Source of the DNA: Ophiocordyceps camponoti-saundersi (nom. inval.)
Taxonomy: Eukaryota > Ascomycota > Sordariomycetes > Hypocreales > Ophiocordycipitaceae
DNA: 26,444 nt
Reading direction: 5' to 3'
Assembly (NCBI GenBank): GCA_003339415.1
Contig: PDHQ01000404.1
Coordinates: 1 to 26,444, forward strand
Shown: in pieces, positions 9,841 through 21,400 of the stretch
How positions within the stretch are numbered: the stretch's first letter is position 1
Layout of the letters: each line of letters opens with the position of its first letter
Position numbers and translations under genes: made by a program
The notes under the pieces: model-generated
Database searches by the model: none
What the model saw: only the letters and a program-made list of their open reading frames with translations
What the model was told of the DNA's origin: nothing

Positions 9841-10767
9841 ACGCTTAAGGGTAAAAGGGGTTAGTATAAAGTTTAAATAAACTTATAAGTATACTTTAAA
9901 GATAAAGAGCGTAAAGATAAGTTTATCTAATTTAGTAATATTATTAATAGCTTTAATAGCTATTTATAAAATTAAGTCTTATTTAATATTAAGTTAAAGT
10001 TTATTTAATATTATTTTATACGCTTATTAAAATAGAGCGTAATATTATTTAACTTTTTCTATTAATTAATAAGCTTAAACTAGGACCTAAGTATATATAA
10101 TCCTTAAAATAATAGCCGTAAATTAAAATACTTATAAGTTAAAATTCTTACTAGTATTATATTAAATAAAATTTAAGGGCTTAAAGTATATATTAATCTA
10201 TATAAGCTATAAGGTATTTTATATATCTTTAGTAAAGAGGGATAGTAAGAAATAAGTAGCTTAGAAACTTATTACTTAGTTAATAATATAAAATATAGCG
10301 TATTAGTTAATATATAAGATATCTATAATAACTTTAAAATTAAAGTCCTTATTATTTTCTAGTTAAAACTTAAAGTATTATAGCGCTAAGCTTATAAGTT
10401 AGTATTATTAATAGATTTTAAATACGGCTTTAATAGCTTTAATATCTATATTATAATTAGCTTAAGTAAGAAAGCGGTAAAGTTAAGAGATACTACGGTA
10501 TCTAAATCGCTTATAAATTTACTAAATTTCTTATTTAGTAAAGTATAATATAGCTTTTTTAAATAAGAAAAGGAAAAACTAAAGATAGCTTTATTTATAT
10601 ATAATAAGGACCTTAATTATTCTATATATAAGGTAATTTAAAGTATTATAGCAAAGCTAATAAAAGAGACTATTTATTTTTCTCTAAATTTAATATTAAC
10701 TTAACTTATAGTTAAATTATTAAAAGAAAGTAATAAGATTAAGGCTTATAAGGCTTTAAACTAAAAT
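9841..10767 (+). pseudogene. RIP-degraded coding tract, unrecognised protein
   Basis: The frame with codon starts at 9841, 10021 and 10390 reads as protein-like. The best part is 10390-10760, where about 127 codons hold only four TAA/TAG, far fewer than the other frames. It has alternating hydrophobic and charged residues (Leu-Ile-Asp-Phe-Lys-Tyr-Gly-Phe-Asn near 10411, a Lys/Glu-rich helix near 10565-10600) and no membrane segment or known catalytic motif. It ends at the foldback at 10746, so that structure or its satellite may have truncated it. It lies between the two 430-bp LTR-like repeats and could belong to the interior of that element, but no RT or integrase motif was found nearby. 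Confidence 0.45.
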
Positions 10768-10858
10768 TAGCTTAATATTAATATTAATATTATATTAATA
10801 TTAATATTATATTAATATTAATATTATATTAAGCTAATTTTAGTTTAAAGCCTTATAA
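10746..10858. repeat. 33-bp inverted repeat (foldback) around a satellite
   Basis: Arms 10746-10778 and 10826-10858 are exact reverse complements over 33 bp. The 47-bp centre is built of 17-bp units. A single strand would fold into a long hairpin. The left arm overlaps the end of the degraded coding tract. Confidence 0.92.
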
Positions 10859-10964
10859 TATAATATTAATATTAATATTATATTAATATTAATATTATAT
10901 TAATATTAATATTATATTAATATTAATATTATATTAATATTAATATTATATTAATATTAATTAA
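10773..10964. repeat. 17-bp satellite TAATATTAATATTATAT
   Basis: About three units lie inside the foldback (10773-10830) and about six more follow the right arm (10859-10964). The unit is itself nearly self-complementary and contains only A and T. Confidence 0.9.
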
Positions 10965-13283
10965 GATTCCTTAAAAGGTTATTTATAAATATTAATCTAT
11001 TAATATAAACTAAGTTATAAGCGTAGTAAAAGGTGCTAGCTTATAAGAATTATTTCCGGTTAGAAAATAAAAATATACTAATTAGTAAAGTATTTTAATA
11101 ATATAAAAGGATATAAAAAATATCTTATTAATTTCTATAACTTATAATATATTTATAATTTATATTAACTATATAAATATAAGTATATAATATAGTATTT
11201 TAGGTAATTTTAAAGTTAGAATTATTTAGCTATTATTATTATTATTATTATCCTTTAGTAACTTTTCTAATTTTTTAAAATTAGTAATATAAGCGTTGAA
11301 ATTAATATTATTACTTATAAATTTATAATAAGTAAAGAATAAATATTAAATAGATTATCGTTCCTTTTTAATATATTTAAATAACTAATATCTTATTTTC
11401 CTATAAATAAAATACTTATAATTCTAAGAGGTATTTAGTATAAAAGTATAAGTAGAATTTCCGCGGGTATTACCCTAATATCGGGTTAGAATCTAATTAA
11501 AGGTTTTCTAATACTAATAATTAAAGTAATAGAAACCTAATAGAGTAACTATAAGTAAGAGTTAAGCTTAGGTAGGTAATTAAATATATTATAAGGCGCT
11601 AGATTAATAAGTAAGTACTATTTTAAGAGATAAATAAAAGTTAGATATAAAAGATTTAATATTTTTAGTAAGTTAAAAGAGAGTAAATTTAAGTTTAAGG
11701 ACGCCTTTATAAGTATTAATAAAAGATATCCTTAATAAAGTATTATTAATATAGTCTAATTTAAGAGTATATTAATAAAAGTTTAATTTATTAAATAGCT
11801 TTTATAAGACTTTATAATGCTTATTATTAGGGAATAAAATATATATAAATAAGTATATAATAGTTATTTAATTTATATAATAATAAAAGTAATTAATATT
11901 TATATTAAAGTATTTTTATATTTAAAAATATATATTATAGAAAGTGAAAAACTAATTAATATAATTTATATAATAATATTAAGCTTATTTTAATAAAATA
12001 TATAGAAATATTATATAGAAATATAATAGATAAATCTTTAAAATATAATAAATATTTATTAAGATACGGATCTTATTATTTAAGAGATTATATAGCTCTC
12101 TTATATATAAAGTATTCTTATTCTAAACTTTTATAAACTTAGTAAGAATATCCGTATTAATATATATTTTAGGAAATTTTATTAGGGGAAAGGTAATAAA
12201 TATAGTAATATTAAGTATTAGTTTATCTTAAAAGTAAAGGGTTTTTAATAATAGTCTTTTTTAATATTAGTATAAATCCGTCCTAATATTTAAATAATTA
12301 TCCTAGCTATTAATATTAAGCTTAGTTATATTTATAAAAAGATCCTTAATATAAGTATTTAAAAGGGACTAAGCTTTTAGAGTAATAGCTTTTAAATCTT
12401 TAAATTAATATATTATAAGTTCCTAGGTAAGTTAAACTTAAGTAAGGGGTTCTAATAATAAGGCTTAAATATTAGGCAAATCTTAGTTATTTTAAGTATT
12501 TAAGCTTAGTCCTTATTAGGATACCTATTAGTATTATAATATAAGTTTAATAATATGCTAATTTGCTTTTATTTTAGTTTTTAAGAGTAACCCTTTAGGG
12601 ATTATTAGTTTAAGTTTAAAGGAGGTCTTTTTAAATACTTAAAGTAGCTATACTAAGGGCTTATCTAAGTTTAGAAAGTTTTTAAATTCCTTAAAAGTAA
12701 GTTTTTTAGACTTTTTAATATAGATATCTTATCTAATAAAAAAGCTTCTAATAAGGTCTCTTATAAAAACTTATCTTATTTCTTATATTTTTACTTTTTA
12801 GCTATTAAAATATTATTAGAAGATATTAAATAGAGCGAGGCTAAAAAGGTATTTATTACTTTTAATAAATAAGATAAATCTTATTATCGTAAGTTTAATT
12901 ATTTCCTAGTTTTTATAATTTTCTAGAATTTTATTATCTTATTAGTTTAAGTTAAACTTATTTTAATATTATTTTAAGATTTTTATATATTTAAAAGCCT
13001 CTTAAGTTAACTAATTATAATATTTTAAAAGTTTTATCCTATTTTTAGGGGAGGTATTTATTATTATAAATAATAGTTTAAATTAGCTTTAGATTAATAT
13101 TATAAAATATTTAAGTTAGTTTCTTTAAGAGTTTTAAAAAAAGTCCTATATAGCTTTATATTAACTTTTTAGAATTAATTATAACTTACCTCTATATAAT
13201 TATTTTTATAAAAGTTTATTATTAAGGTTAATTATTTTATCCTTTACTAATTTATAATTAATTAAATTTTAACTATTAATTAA
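10965..13283. other. RIPped AT-rich DNA; weak minus-strand frame near 12540-12950
   Basis: No recognisable motif. A (TTA)n run lies at 11231-11251. On the minus strand, 12950-12540 gives a Leu/Lys-rich frame in which about one codon in ten is a stop. That is close to background, so I do not call a gene. Confidence 0.45.
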
Positions 13284-13712
13284 TATTAGTTAGCCTTTAT
13301 AATATATATATAGGAATTAATAAAGACTATTATTACTAAAAATATATTTTTCTAATTCTTAATAATTATTTATATTTTATTTACTAAGAGGATTTTAAGT
13401 CTTACTTATATATAAAATACCTTTATATATATTCCTTTCTTCTTCCTTTATATATACCCTTTTTCTATACTTAATATTAAATAAAGTATAACCTAATCTT
13501 TTCCCGAAACTAATCTAATATTAACTAAGAGTCTATTAAAGCTCTTATCTAAAATATTATAATAAAAATACTAAGGAAACTTACCTTACTCTTATTACCT
13601 TACTTCCTTATAATACGTTCTACGTAATACGCCCTCTTTTCCCTATCTAACTTATATATAGATCTCCTCCTTTACTTATATAAATTACTATTATACTTTA
13701 GCATTTCCTATA
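13284..13712. repeat. 429-bp LTR-like repeat, right copy
   Basis: Direct-orientation partner of 3855-4284, with the same ends (TATTAGTTAGCC and TTTCCTATA). It is less RIPped at a few sites, such as GCATTTCC versus GTATTTCC near the right end. The following 5 bases GGTAA match 4 of 5 the GATAA before the left copy. If the two are one pair, the element would span about 9.86 kb including the nested gag-only element. Confidence 0.75.
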
Positions 13713-13963
13713 GGTAAAAAGTTAAACTTTGCTTTTAAAGCTTTAACTTAAGCTAGAGTAATTGCTAACTCTACCCTAAACTCCGCCCCCCGCCCCTAGC
13801 GCCTCTTATAAGCTTAGTTCCGGTAAAAATAAAAAGGGAGGTATTTATATTAATAAAAGATATCCTAGTAATTAATAAAGTTCTAATACTTATTTCCTAA
13901 AAAGTTATTCGTAAAATTAATAAAATTATAAGCTACTTTATAATAATTATTATATATTAATTT

Positions 13964-14620
13964 CCTAGCGGAGATTTTATTATTATATTTAACTTAGAGT
14001 ATAAAAACCTTACTTTAAGAGATAAGTAAGTAGCTTAAGCTTTTAAAGCGAAGGCTAAGTATATATATTAAACTTATATTATTACCGCTAAGAGTATTAA
14101 AACCTTAATAGCTAATTATAATTATAATACGCTATTTAATATTATTAGGAAGGTAAATAATATTAATATAATTTAGGTAAAAGTAGTTTAATTTTAATAT
14201 ATTATTAATAAAAAAGCCTTGCGAACTTATTTTATTATAAGCTTAAGTAATATTAAAAATATAAATAAGCTTTACTTATATAAAGTAATTATAAATAAAA
14301 AAATAATTTATTATAAACTTTATAAGGATTTTATATATTTTAGAAAATATTATAAGTATTTCTAATTTAGATATATTATTAAGTACTATTAGGAGCCCCT
14401 TTAATATAAATATTATATAGCTATTTTATATAATAATAAAAAAGAAAACTACCTTATATAAAAGGAAGAAAGACCCTGCTATTATATTTTATATAAAGGT
14501 ATATATTTTATATAGTTAAGGGATTACTTAGAGTTTTAGAAATAGTAAAGCTATATTAAGTTTAGCTTTCTTAATAAGCTTTATTTTTTTTAATTATTAT
14601 AATTCGCTTAACTTTTAGCT
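13964..14620 (+). pseudogene. LINE ORF1 (Gag-like) with three zinc knuckles, RIPped
   Basis: The frame starting CCT AGC GGA GAT TTT (13964) carries a Pro-Ser-Gly-Asp-Phe/Ile core typical of LINE Gag proteins, then about 125 codons with few stops. Three knuckles follow in the same frame. The first is CX2CX4HX4C with key codons at 14348, 14357, 14372 and 14387. The second is CX2CX4HX6C at 14405, 14414, 14429 and 14450. The third is CX2CX3HX6C at 14483, 14492, 14504 and 14525, with a TAG at 14513 in the place of the conserved Trp. All twelve key codons read TAT or TAC, one RIP step from Cys or His. Such proteins coat the LINE RNA for target-primed reverse transcription in the nucleus. The start codon is lost. 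Confidence 0.8.
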
Positions 14621-14869
14621 TTTACTTAGTAGTTGCTTTATAAAAATAGCGAAAGCTTTATTATAATATTTCTAAGGAAGCGAGTATATTATAAATCCCC
14701 TAAAAATATAGCTTAATACTCTTTTTATAATATATTACTTACCTAAGTTTTCCTAAAAAGCTTTTAACTTAATAATACTTATAAAAGCTATAAGCTATAT
14801 AATAAACTTAGTAGCTTATAAATAGCTTTATAATAATTTTAAGTAAAGTTTATAATAATAAACTTTATA

Positions 14870-15220
14870 TAGTTAAAATAATTATAAATTAATATTTAGT
14901 TTTTATAAAAACTATAATTTTATTATAAAATATATAAAAAATTAACTATTTTATTTAGCTTACTTTATTTAATAAAAAAAGCTATAATATTATTATTATA
15001 TAAGAATTCTAGCTTAATATATATAATTATCCTTTACTTTTAAAACTTACTTTTTACTACCTTATTTAAAGTAAAAATAAAGCTTTCTTTTATATATATA
15101 AATAATATAAAATTAATAATTAAAACCTTATTATAAGGCCTAACTTTACTAAAGTATTTTTTATAATAGATTTTAAGTATTTATTATTTACTTCCTATTA
15201 TTTAAAATATATATTAAACT
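14870..15220 (+). pseudogene. LINE ORF2 start: AP-endonuclease domain remnant
   Basis: In a frame different from ORF1, four Ile codons precede TAA-GAA-TTC-TAG (15001-15012). This matches the hydrophobic strand plus Gln-Glu-Pro-Trp signature of APE-type LINE endonucleases after RIP (CAA to TAA, TGG to TAG, Pro to Phe). Asn, His-Pro and aromatic residues follow as in that family. This domain nicks target DNA to prime reverse transcription. The Glu of the motif survives. The rest of ORF2 is missing from the window. Confidence 0.6.
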
Positions 15221-15232
15221 TTTTTTATACTT

Positions 15233-18113
15233 ATTACCTCCTCCTCCCTCTCCGCGCTCCGCCTTTACCTCCGCTCCGCTAATAATTTTAAATAACTTTA
15301 ACGCCTATTACCCTTTTTAGGACTTTTATAACCGTACCTCCCCTTACTCTGCGGAACTTCTCTTTATTTTTTATTAACTCTATTTTAAACTCCTTACCCC
15401 TTTTTATAAGATTACTTAAAAAGTATATAAATAAAAGATTAATATTATTAACTTAATTTAAAATATATTTAATTATTTCCTTATATATTTTAGCTTAAAT
15501 TTTAATTTATTTAGCTTTTATTATATTTTTTAACTTATATTTTTTATTACCTTTCCCTTTTTAAACTCCGCCTTAATATTATATTAAAAATATTATACTT
15601 TTAATATTTTATATATAAAAATAAAAAATCGCTTTTTATTTTCCGCTACTTAAGTAAAATTTATAATAAATATTAAAAAGTTAATAATATAATTATATAA
15701 ATAACTAAGTATTATAGCTAGCTTAATAATTTTAAAATTATTTTAATAATATAATTTTTATTTATATTTATAATAAACCTTAAAAATTATATTTATAATT
15801 TTAAGTATAAAATATATTAAGTAATATTTATAAATATAGCTAAACTTTAACTATTAGTAAGAATATTAAAATATTATTATATAATAAAAATTATTTATTA
15901 AAAAAGTAAAAAGGGATAATTAGAGGCGATTTCTTACTTTTATAAATAGTAACTTTAATATTATATAATTTATAGCTTAATAAGTAAGACTTTATAGCTA
16001 GGCTCCTTTAAAGCTTATATATATTCCTCTTTTTTAATAAAATATAAACTTTACTTTTTAACTATTTTTTTTAGAAAAATTAAAGCTTTTAGCTTATAAG
16101 TTCTTTCCTTATTTTTTAAAAAATACCTTATATTTTCTTATTTTTAACTTTTTCCCCCTAATAAATATTTCTTTTTAAGTTATTAAAGATAAGGTTTATT
16201 TTACTTTTTTTAATATTATATTATAAAAATTCGCTAAGCTTAATAATATCCTTATTAGCTTTCTAATAAGTTATAAATAACCCCTTATAATAATCTTAAC
16301 TAAGCTTTTTTAAAAATATATTATTTATAGATATTTCCTTACTTAATATTAAACTTTTAATATTATAATTTTTTAGAAAGCGGGCAAAAGCTTAAAAATT
16401 TATTAAACTTTAAGTAGCTATTATCTTATCTCCCTTTCTAATACTATAAATAAGATTTTTAAAATTATAATTATAAAGAAAATATTTTATATAGCGGAGT
16501 TTATAAAAGTCTTATTATAAGGTTAGATAAGGAACTAGCTTAATAAGTTTATTAATAGCGCTTTATTTTTTTTAATAAAGTTTATTTATATTACCTAAAG
16601 CTTTTAAGGCTCCGCTTTCTTTTTAATACTTAATATAATAAACGCTTTTAACTATATCTTATACTTTAAGCTAATAGAAATCCTAAACTTTCTTAGCTTC
16701 CTTAGATAAATTATAGCTTTCTTTTATTTTTACTTTTTTAACTATACCTCCCGCTTAAAAGTTAATAATAAACTATTAAACCTTTTCCCTATTTTTATTA
16801 AAGTTTTTTAAAGCTTTTTACTCTCTTTAATATTATTTATCTTATATATTTTATCTTTTATAAGCGCTTAAAATAAGCGATTAGTATATTTATTATTAAA
16901 TTTATAAATAATATTAATATTTTTAATATTAAGCGTACTTTTACGTAAGTTTATTATTAGCTTAAATAAGCTTAGAGTATTTATTATTATTAGGTAGTAA
17001 AGTATAAAATAACTATTTAGCTATTTAAAAATAAGCTTTTTTATTTTATAAAAGCCTACTTTATTAATATAATTTTACTAATTTTTAATAAGAATATTAT
17101 TTAATTAATATAAAAAATATATATACTTAAGGTTTAAATTTATTATAAATTTTAGTAAAAGCTTTATTTTTACCGCTTTATAAATAAACTTACTTACTAA
17201 TAGCTAGCTTTAACTAAGCTTATATTATTTACCTAAAGCTTTTTACTCCTCTAAGTAAGGGAAATCTATATTAAATTTATTAAGTTTATAATTACTTTTA
17301 GCGCTATAGTTTACTTTACTCTAACTCCGCTAAGTAAGAAACTTAAAAGCTTTATCTTTTAATAGCTAGCTATAACTTAGTTTTAATATTTTTATATTAT
17401 TTCTAAAATATATTAAGCTACTTTTTCCTATTATATTAAGTTTAAAATTTTTATTTCTTTTATTAATATTTACTTATTTTATTATACTATTTATAGCTAT
17501 TAACTTCTTTTTATTAAAAAACTTATAGCGTATATCCGCTTTATTTTTAAGAGAATTATTATATACTTTTATTAATAATATAAAAGTTAGCTTTATTTTA
17601 CTTATATCCCCTTTAAATCCTTTTAATTCTTTTTTATTATTTAAATATAAATTCTAAATATCCCCTCTTAGTCTCTTAAGATTTTAAAAGCTTAACTTTA
17701 TAAAAAATAATAGCTTTATTAAAACTCTAAGAAAAGAAGGCTTTAGAAATATAGCTAGTTTTTTAAATACTTTATTAATAAATTACCCTAACTAAAACCT
17801 AATATTATTTTATAAACTTATTAAGGCTTTTTAAAGTTCCTTAATAGCGCCTTAACTTAGCTTTATAATAGTAAAATCGGCCTTAATAAGTTTCTTTATA
17901 TTTATAATATTTTTATAATTATAACCCCTTATTATTTTTATAATAATAAAGAAAATAAAATAGCGGCTTACTTTACTTTATATTATAAACTAATTATTTA
18001 TAAAAAAACGCTTTTATTTATATTTCTTATAAATTTAATTTAAGATTATAAAAACTTTATAAAATATTTAATTATAAGGCTATTATAAGCTTACTCGCAT
18101 TATAGTTTATTTA
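15233..18113 (-). pseudogene. unrecognised minus-strand gene relic, 3' part
   Basis: The minus-strand frame whose codons end at 17881, 16750 and 15268 (read downward) is coding-like in several stretches. About 17990-17720 has a Lys/Leu/Gln-rich helical character. In about 16950-16600 roughly 107 codons hold about 7 stops and are rich in Lys, Arg, Leu and Ile. About 15300-15233 is rich in Gly, Glu, Ala and Lys, and a second frame there looks Arg/Gly-rich, so an indel is possible. Removing the Gypsy element and one copy of its target duplication (5920 bp) puts this frame in register with the coding tract at 24039-25330, so the two are probably one gene. No domain is recognised. The strong pyrimidine bias of the plus strand (15230-15420) reflects purine-rich Lys/Glu/Gly/Arg codons. 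Confidence 0.5.
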
Positions 18114-18118
18114 TTTAT

Positions 18119-18434
18119 TATTACGGCTAGGATATATTAAGTAAATAATAATATTAGCGCTATAAATAAAGATTCTAAGCTAGGGAGAAAGGAAAAAAAG
18201 AGGGAAAACTCTTATAAGCAAAATCCTAGTAAAATATATAAGGGCATATGCTAATAAAGGTAAGAGAGGGCATAGTAAAATAGTAAATAGGGAAGCGATT
18301 ATATTTCCTAATAACTTCCCCTAAGGTCCTTTCTAGGTAATTTTATAATAAGGTTTCCGTAAGTTATATAACTATAATCGGAAATTATTATAAAATATTT
18401 TAGGGGAAATCCTTATAAGTACTAGCGCGTAATA
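18119..18434 (-). repeat. 3' LTR of the Gypsy element (316 bp)
   Basis: Full-length partner of 23718-24033. Landmarks are TATTACGGCTAGG at the left edge and GCGCGTAATA at the right. It keeps more CA/TG (AGGGCATATGC, 18242-18252) than the other LTR. Confidence 0.95.
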
Positions 18435-18499
18435 TTACTTTTTAATAAAAGTTTTAATATACTTATTAAGATAAGTAATACTTACTATATAAAAAATTA

Positions 18500-21400
18500 C
18501 TTAAGGAAATCGCTATATTATTTTAATTATTATTTTTATAATTATAATCTATAATAGCGGCCTTAATCTAATATTAAAAATTAATAAGTAAGCCGGCGGT
18601 AATTAGGAAATAGTTATAGAATTTCTTAAGTAATATTAGCGTATATTAGAAATTTCTAGCTAGGTACTATATCTTATCTAAGTCGTAACCTTATTAGTAA
18701 ACTTAATATTTTAATTAATAATATTATCTTATAATATAAGATTAAAAAATTTAATTAATTTCTTATTTTAGTATATTATTAATATTTTCTAATTTAGTAA
18801 AAGATAACTCTTAGCTAGGTAAGAGATCTATAATAGCTTTATATAAATAATTCGCGTAAAATAAGTTTATTATCTAATAGCTATTTAATAAGTTAAGGAT
18901 ATAGCTATACTTTTATTCCTTAATAATTATAAAAAGTCCTAATTATTACGCGTTAAAGTATATTATAAGTATAGTTATAAAAAAACCCTTATAGCTAAGG
19001 AATACTTTATCCCTAATTATAAAGTTTATTAAATAATATTTCTTATTAGCTTATATTTCCTATTTATAGCGAGCTTTCTTAGCTATAGCTTAAGCTTATT
19101 ATTATATTTCCTATACTTAAGCGATAAGTATATAAGCTATAATAATAAGGGCCGAGGCGTTCGCGGGATCCGGGGGTTTAAGGACTTAAAGGAGGTTTTA
19201 TATATTTTTTCTAAAGGTAATTATAAGTAAAGCTATACTAATTAATATATACTATAAGGAGTTATACGCGAAATCTAAAGCGGGAAGGAAAATATTTTAA
19301 TTATCTTAATATTTACTTATATAAAATTATAACTTTTAGTTTAAGTATTAGTTAGTTACCTTTACGCTTTTTTACGTTTAAAGGTAAAGGGCGCTACTAT
19401 AATAATAGTTAATTCTAATTAATTAGTTAATTTCCTAAAAGAATCCTAAGATAAATAAGCTAGCGTTATTAGTAATTTATATATTTAGTATATAAAAAAA
19501 ATAATAAAGGTATTAAAAATAGCGTCTTATAAATACCTTAGCTATATTATTTTTCTTATTTAGTAATATAGCGATAATCTTACTTAGCTTATAAATAAAA
19601 GCTTAAATATAATTATATTTAAAGCGGTTTTTTAGTATTATTTTCCTATTATAAGTAAAAGATTTTTATATAAAAGTTAAAATAAGTAAGGGGTATAATA
19701 AACTTAAGGTTTTATCTTTTAGCGTCTTATTTCTTTAATAATTATAATAATTATAAATAAACTAGCGGATATCTTATTTTATCCTAAGCTAATAATAGCT
19801 TTATTAAAGTATCTAAGTAATTTTATTTTATCCCTTATAAGCAAAGATAGCTAGGCTATATATATTCCGAATTAAGGCGGTATAGAGGAAAAATCGCTTT
19901 TAACTATCTTACTTAGGTATTATAAGAAGATTATTATAAAATCTAAAATTTTAGCTTATATTCTTTACTTAAATTAGTTATATTAACTCCGCTCTTAATA
20001 AAATAGTATTTTTTATAAGGCGGATAAGGGTAATTATAAAAGTTAAGGTTAGGGCTTTAAATTTAAAGCTTTCTAAGGGAATTATTATAAGCGTCCGTTC
20101 CTCCTTCTTATAAGCTTTTACTATTAGAAGCTTAGCTATTTTTTATAAAAGGGCGTTAGTAGCTATATTTAAATAGCTAAGATAATATAAGAAATAAATA
20201 TCGAACTAAGTAAGGAAATTAAATTACTAGACTTAATAGATAGAAAGTAGTCTTTTTATTATAAAATAAACTAAGGCTTTATAATCCGTAATTATATTAA
20301 ATTTCTAACTTAGTAATTCTAAGTAGAGATATTTAAAGCTTTATATAATAGCGAGGAGTTTATAATTTTAAATTAAGTAAATATATTTAGCTAAGTTTAT
20401 TATTTTTAAAAAAAAGTTTATTAGCTTTTATATTTAGTTTTCTTATTATTATTATAATATACTAGCGGTAATATTCTAAAAAGCGTTAATCTTAAAATAA
20501 GTTAAGAGTTTTAAGCGAAAAAAGGTAAATATTAAAGCTTATATTACTAGTTCCTTTATCTTATTAAAAGCCTCTTTTTATTCTAGTCTAAGCTTAAAAG
20601 CGATATTTTTCTTTAATAAATAATTTAATAGCTTAGCGGCGGTATTAATATAATAGTAAAAGATCCGGATAAAATTATAAAATCTTATAGATAAATAGAT
20701 AGCTTTATAGTTCCGAAGATCCTTAAATTTCTAATTTTAAATCGCTTATACTTTATAAGGGTTTATACTTATTTTTTAGCTAGCGTATAATATTATACTA
20801 AAATAATTAACTTTTATAATATTAAACTTTAGTTTTTAGATATCTTTTTATAAGTTTACCTAATATAAACGCTAGATTATTTCTTAATATTCCTTTTAAT
20901 ATTTTTCTTCTTCGCTATTTAAATAGATTAATATATTATTAGCGTATATACTTATATAATAGTTAAGGAGGTTATAAAGTTAAGTATTAATAAAGTTTTA
21001 AAATTAAGTAAGCTTTACTTTAAAACTAAATAGAAAAATAAGCTAATAAAATATATTAAATTTTATATAGAAAGCTATAAGGTACTTAGAATTAGGGTTA
21101 AGGTAAAGATAATAAAACGCTTAAATAATATTAATTTTCGAAAACCGTCTCGCCTCCTAGTAGCTAAATATTATACTTTTTAAGGAAAGAGTAAGTAAAA
21201 TCTAACTTTTTAAATAATTATTTATCTATTAGTAGTTAATATAAAAACGCTAAGTTATTAAATATAGCTTTAGCGTAAAGAGAATAAAAGTAGCGTAAGG
21301 ACTAATATTTAGTTAAATAAACTTAATCTTAAGTAAGTAATTAATAGTTTCCTTTTCTAATAATAAGTATTTTATAAATATCTTATAAAGAGGAGGTCTT

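Larger units (their letters stand above)
13900..15220 (+). mobile_element. Tad1-like LINE fragment (ORF1 plus start of ORF2)
   Basis: Contains a Gag-like ORF1 with the triple zinc-knuckle array of fungal non-LTR elements, followed in another frame by the N-terminal part of an AP-endonuclease domain. No reverse transcriptase motif (F/Y-x-D-D) follows: from about 15230 the sequence becomes a minus-strand coding tract. The LINE is therefore cut at its 3' side, unlike the usual 5' truncation, probably by a later insertion or rearrangement. The left end is not defined; it lies after the 430-bp repeat, near a GC-rich patch at 13780-13800. Confidence 0.75.

Noticed and set aside
10773..10964. CRISPR-like array
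   Set aside because: The 17-bp units are directly adjacent with no spacers, and the genome is fungal.
12540..12950. Minus-strand gene
   Set aside because: Stops make up about a tenth of codons, close to background, and no motif is seen.
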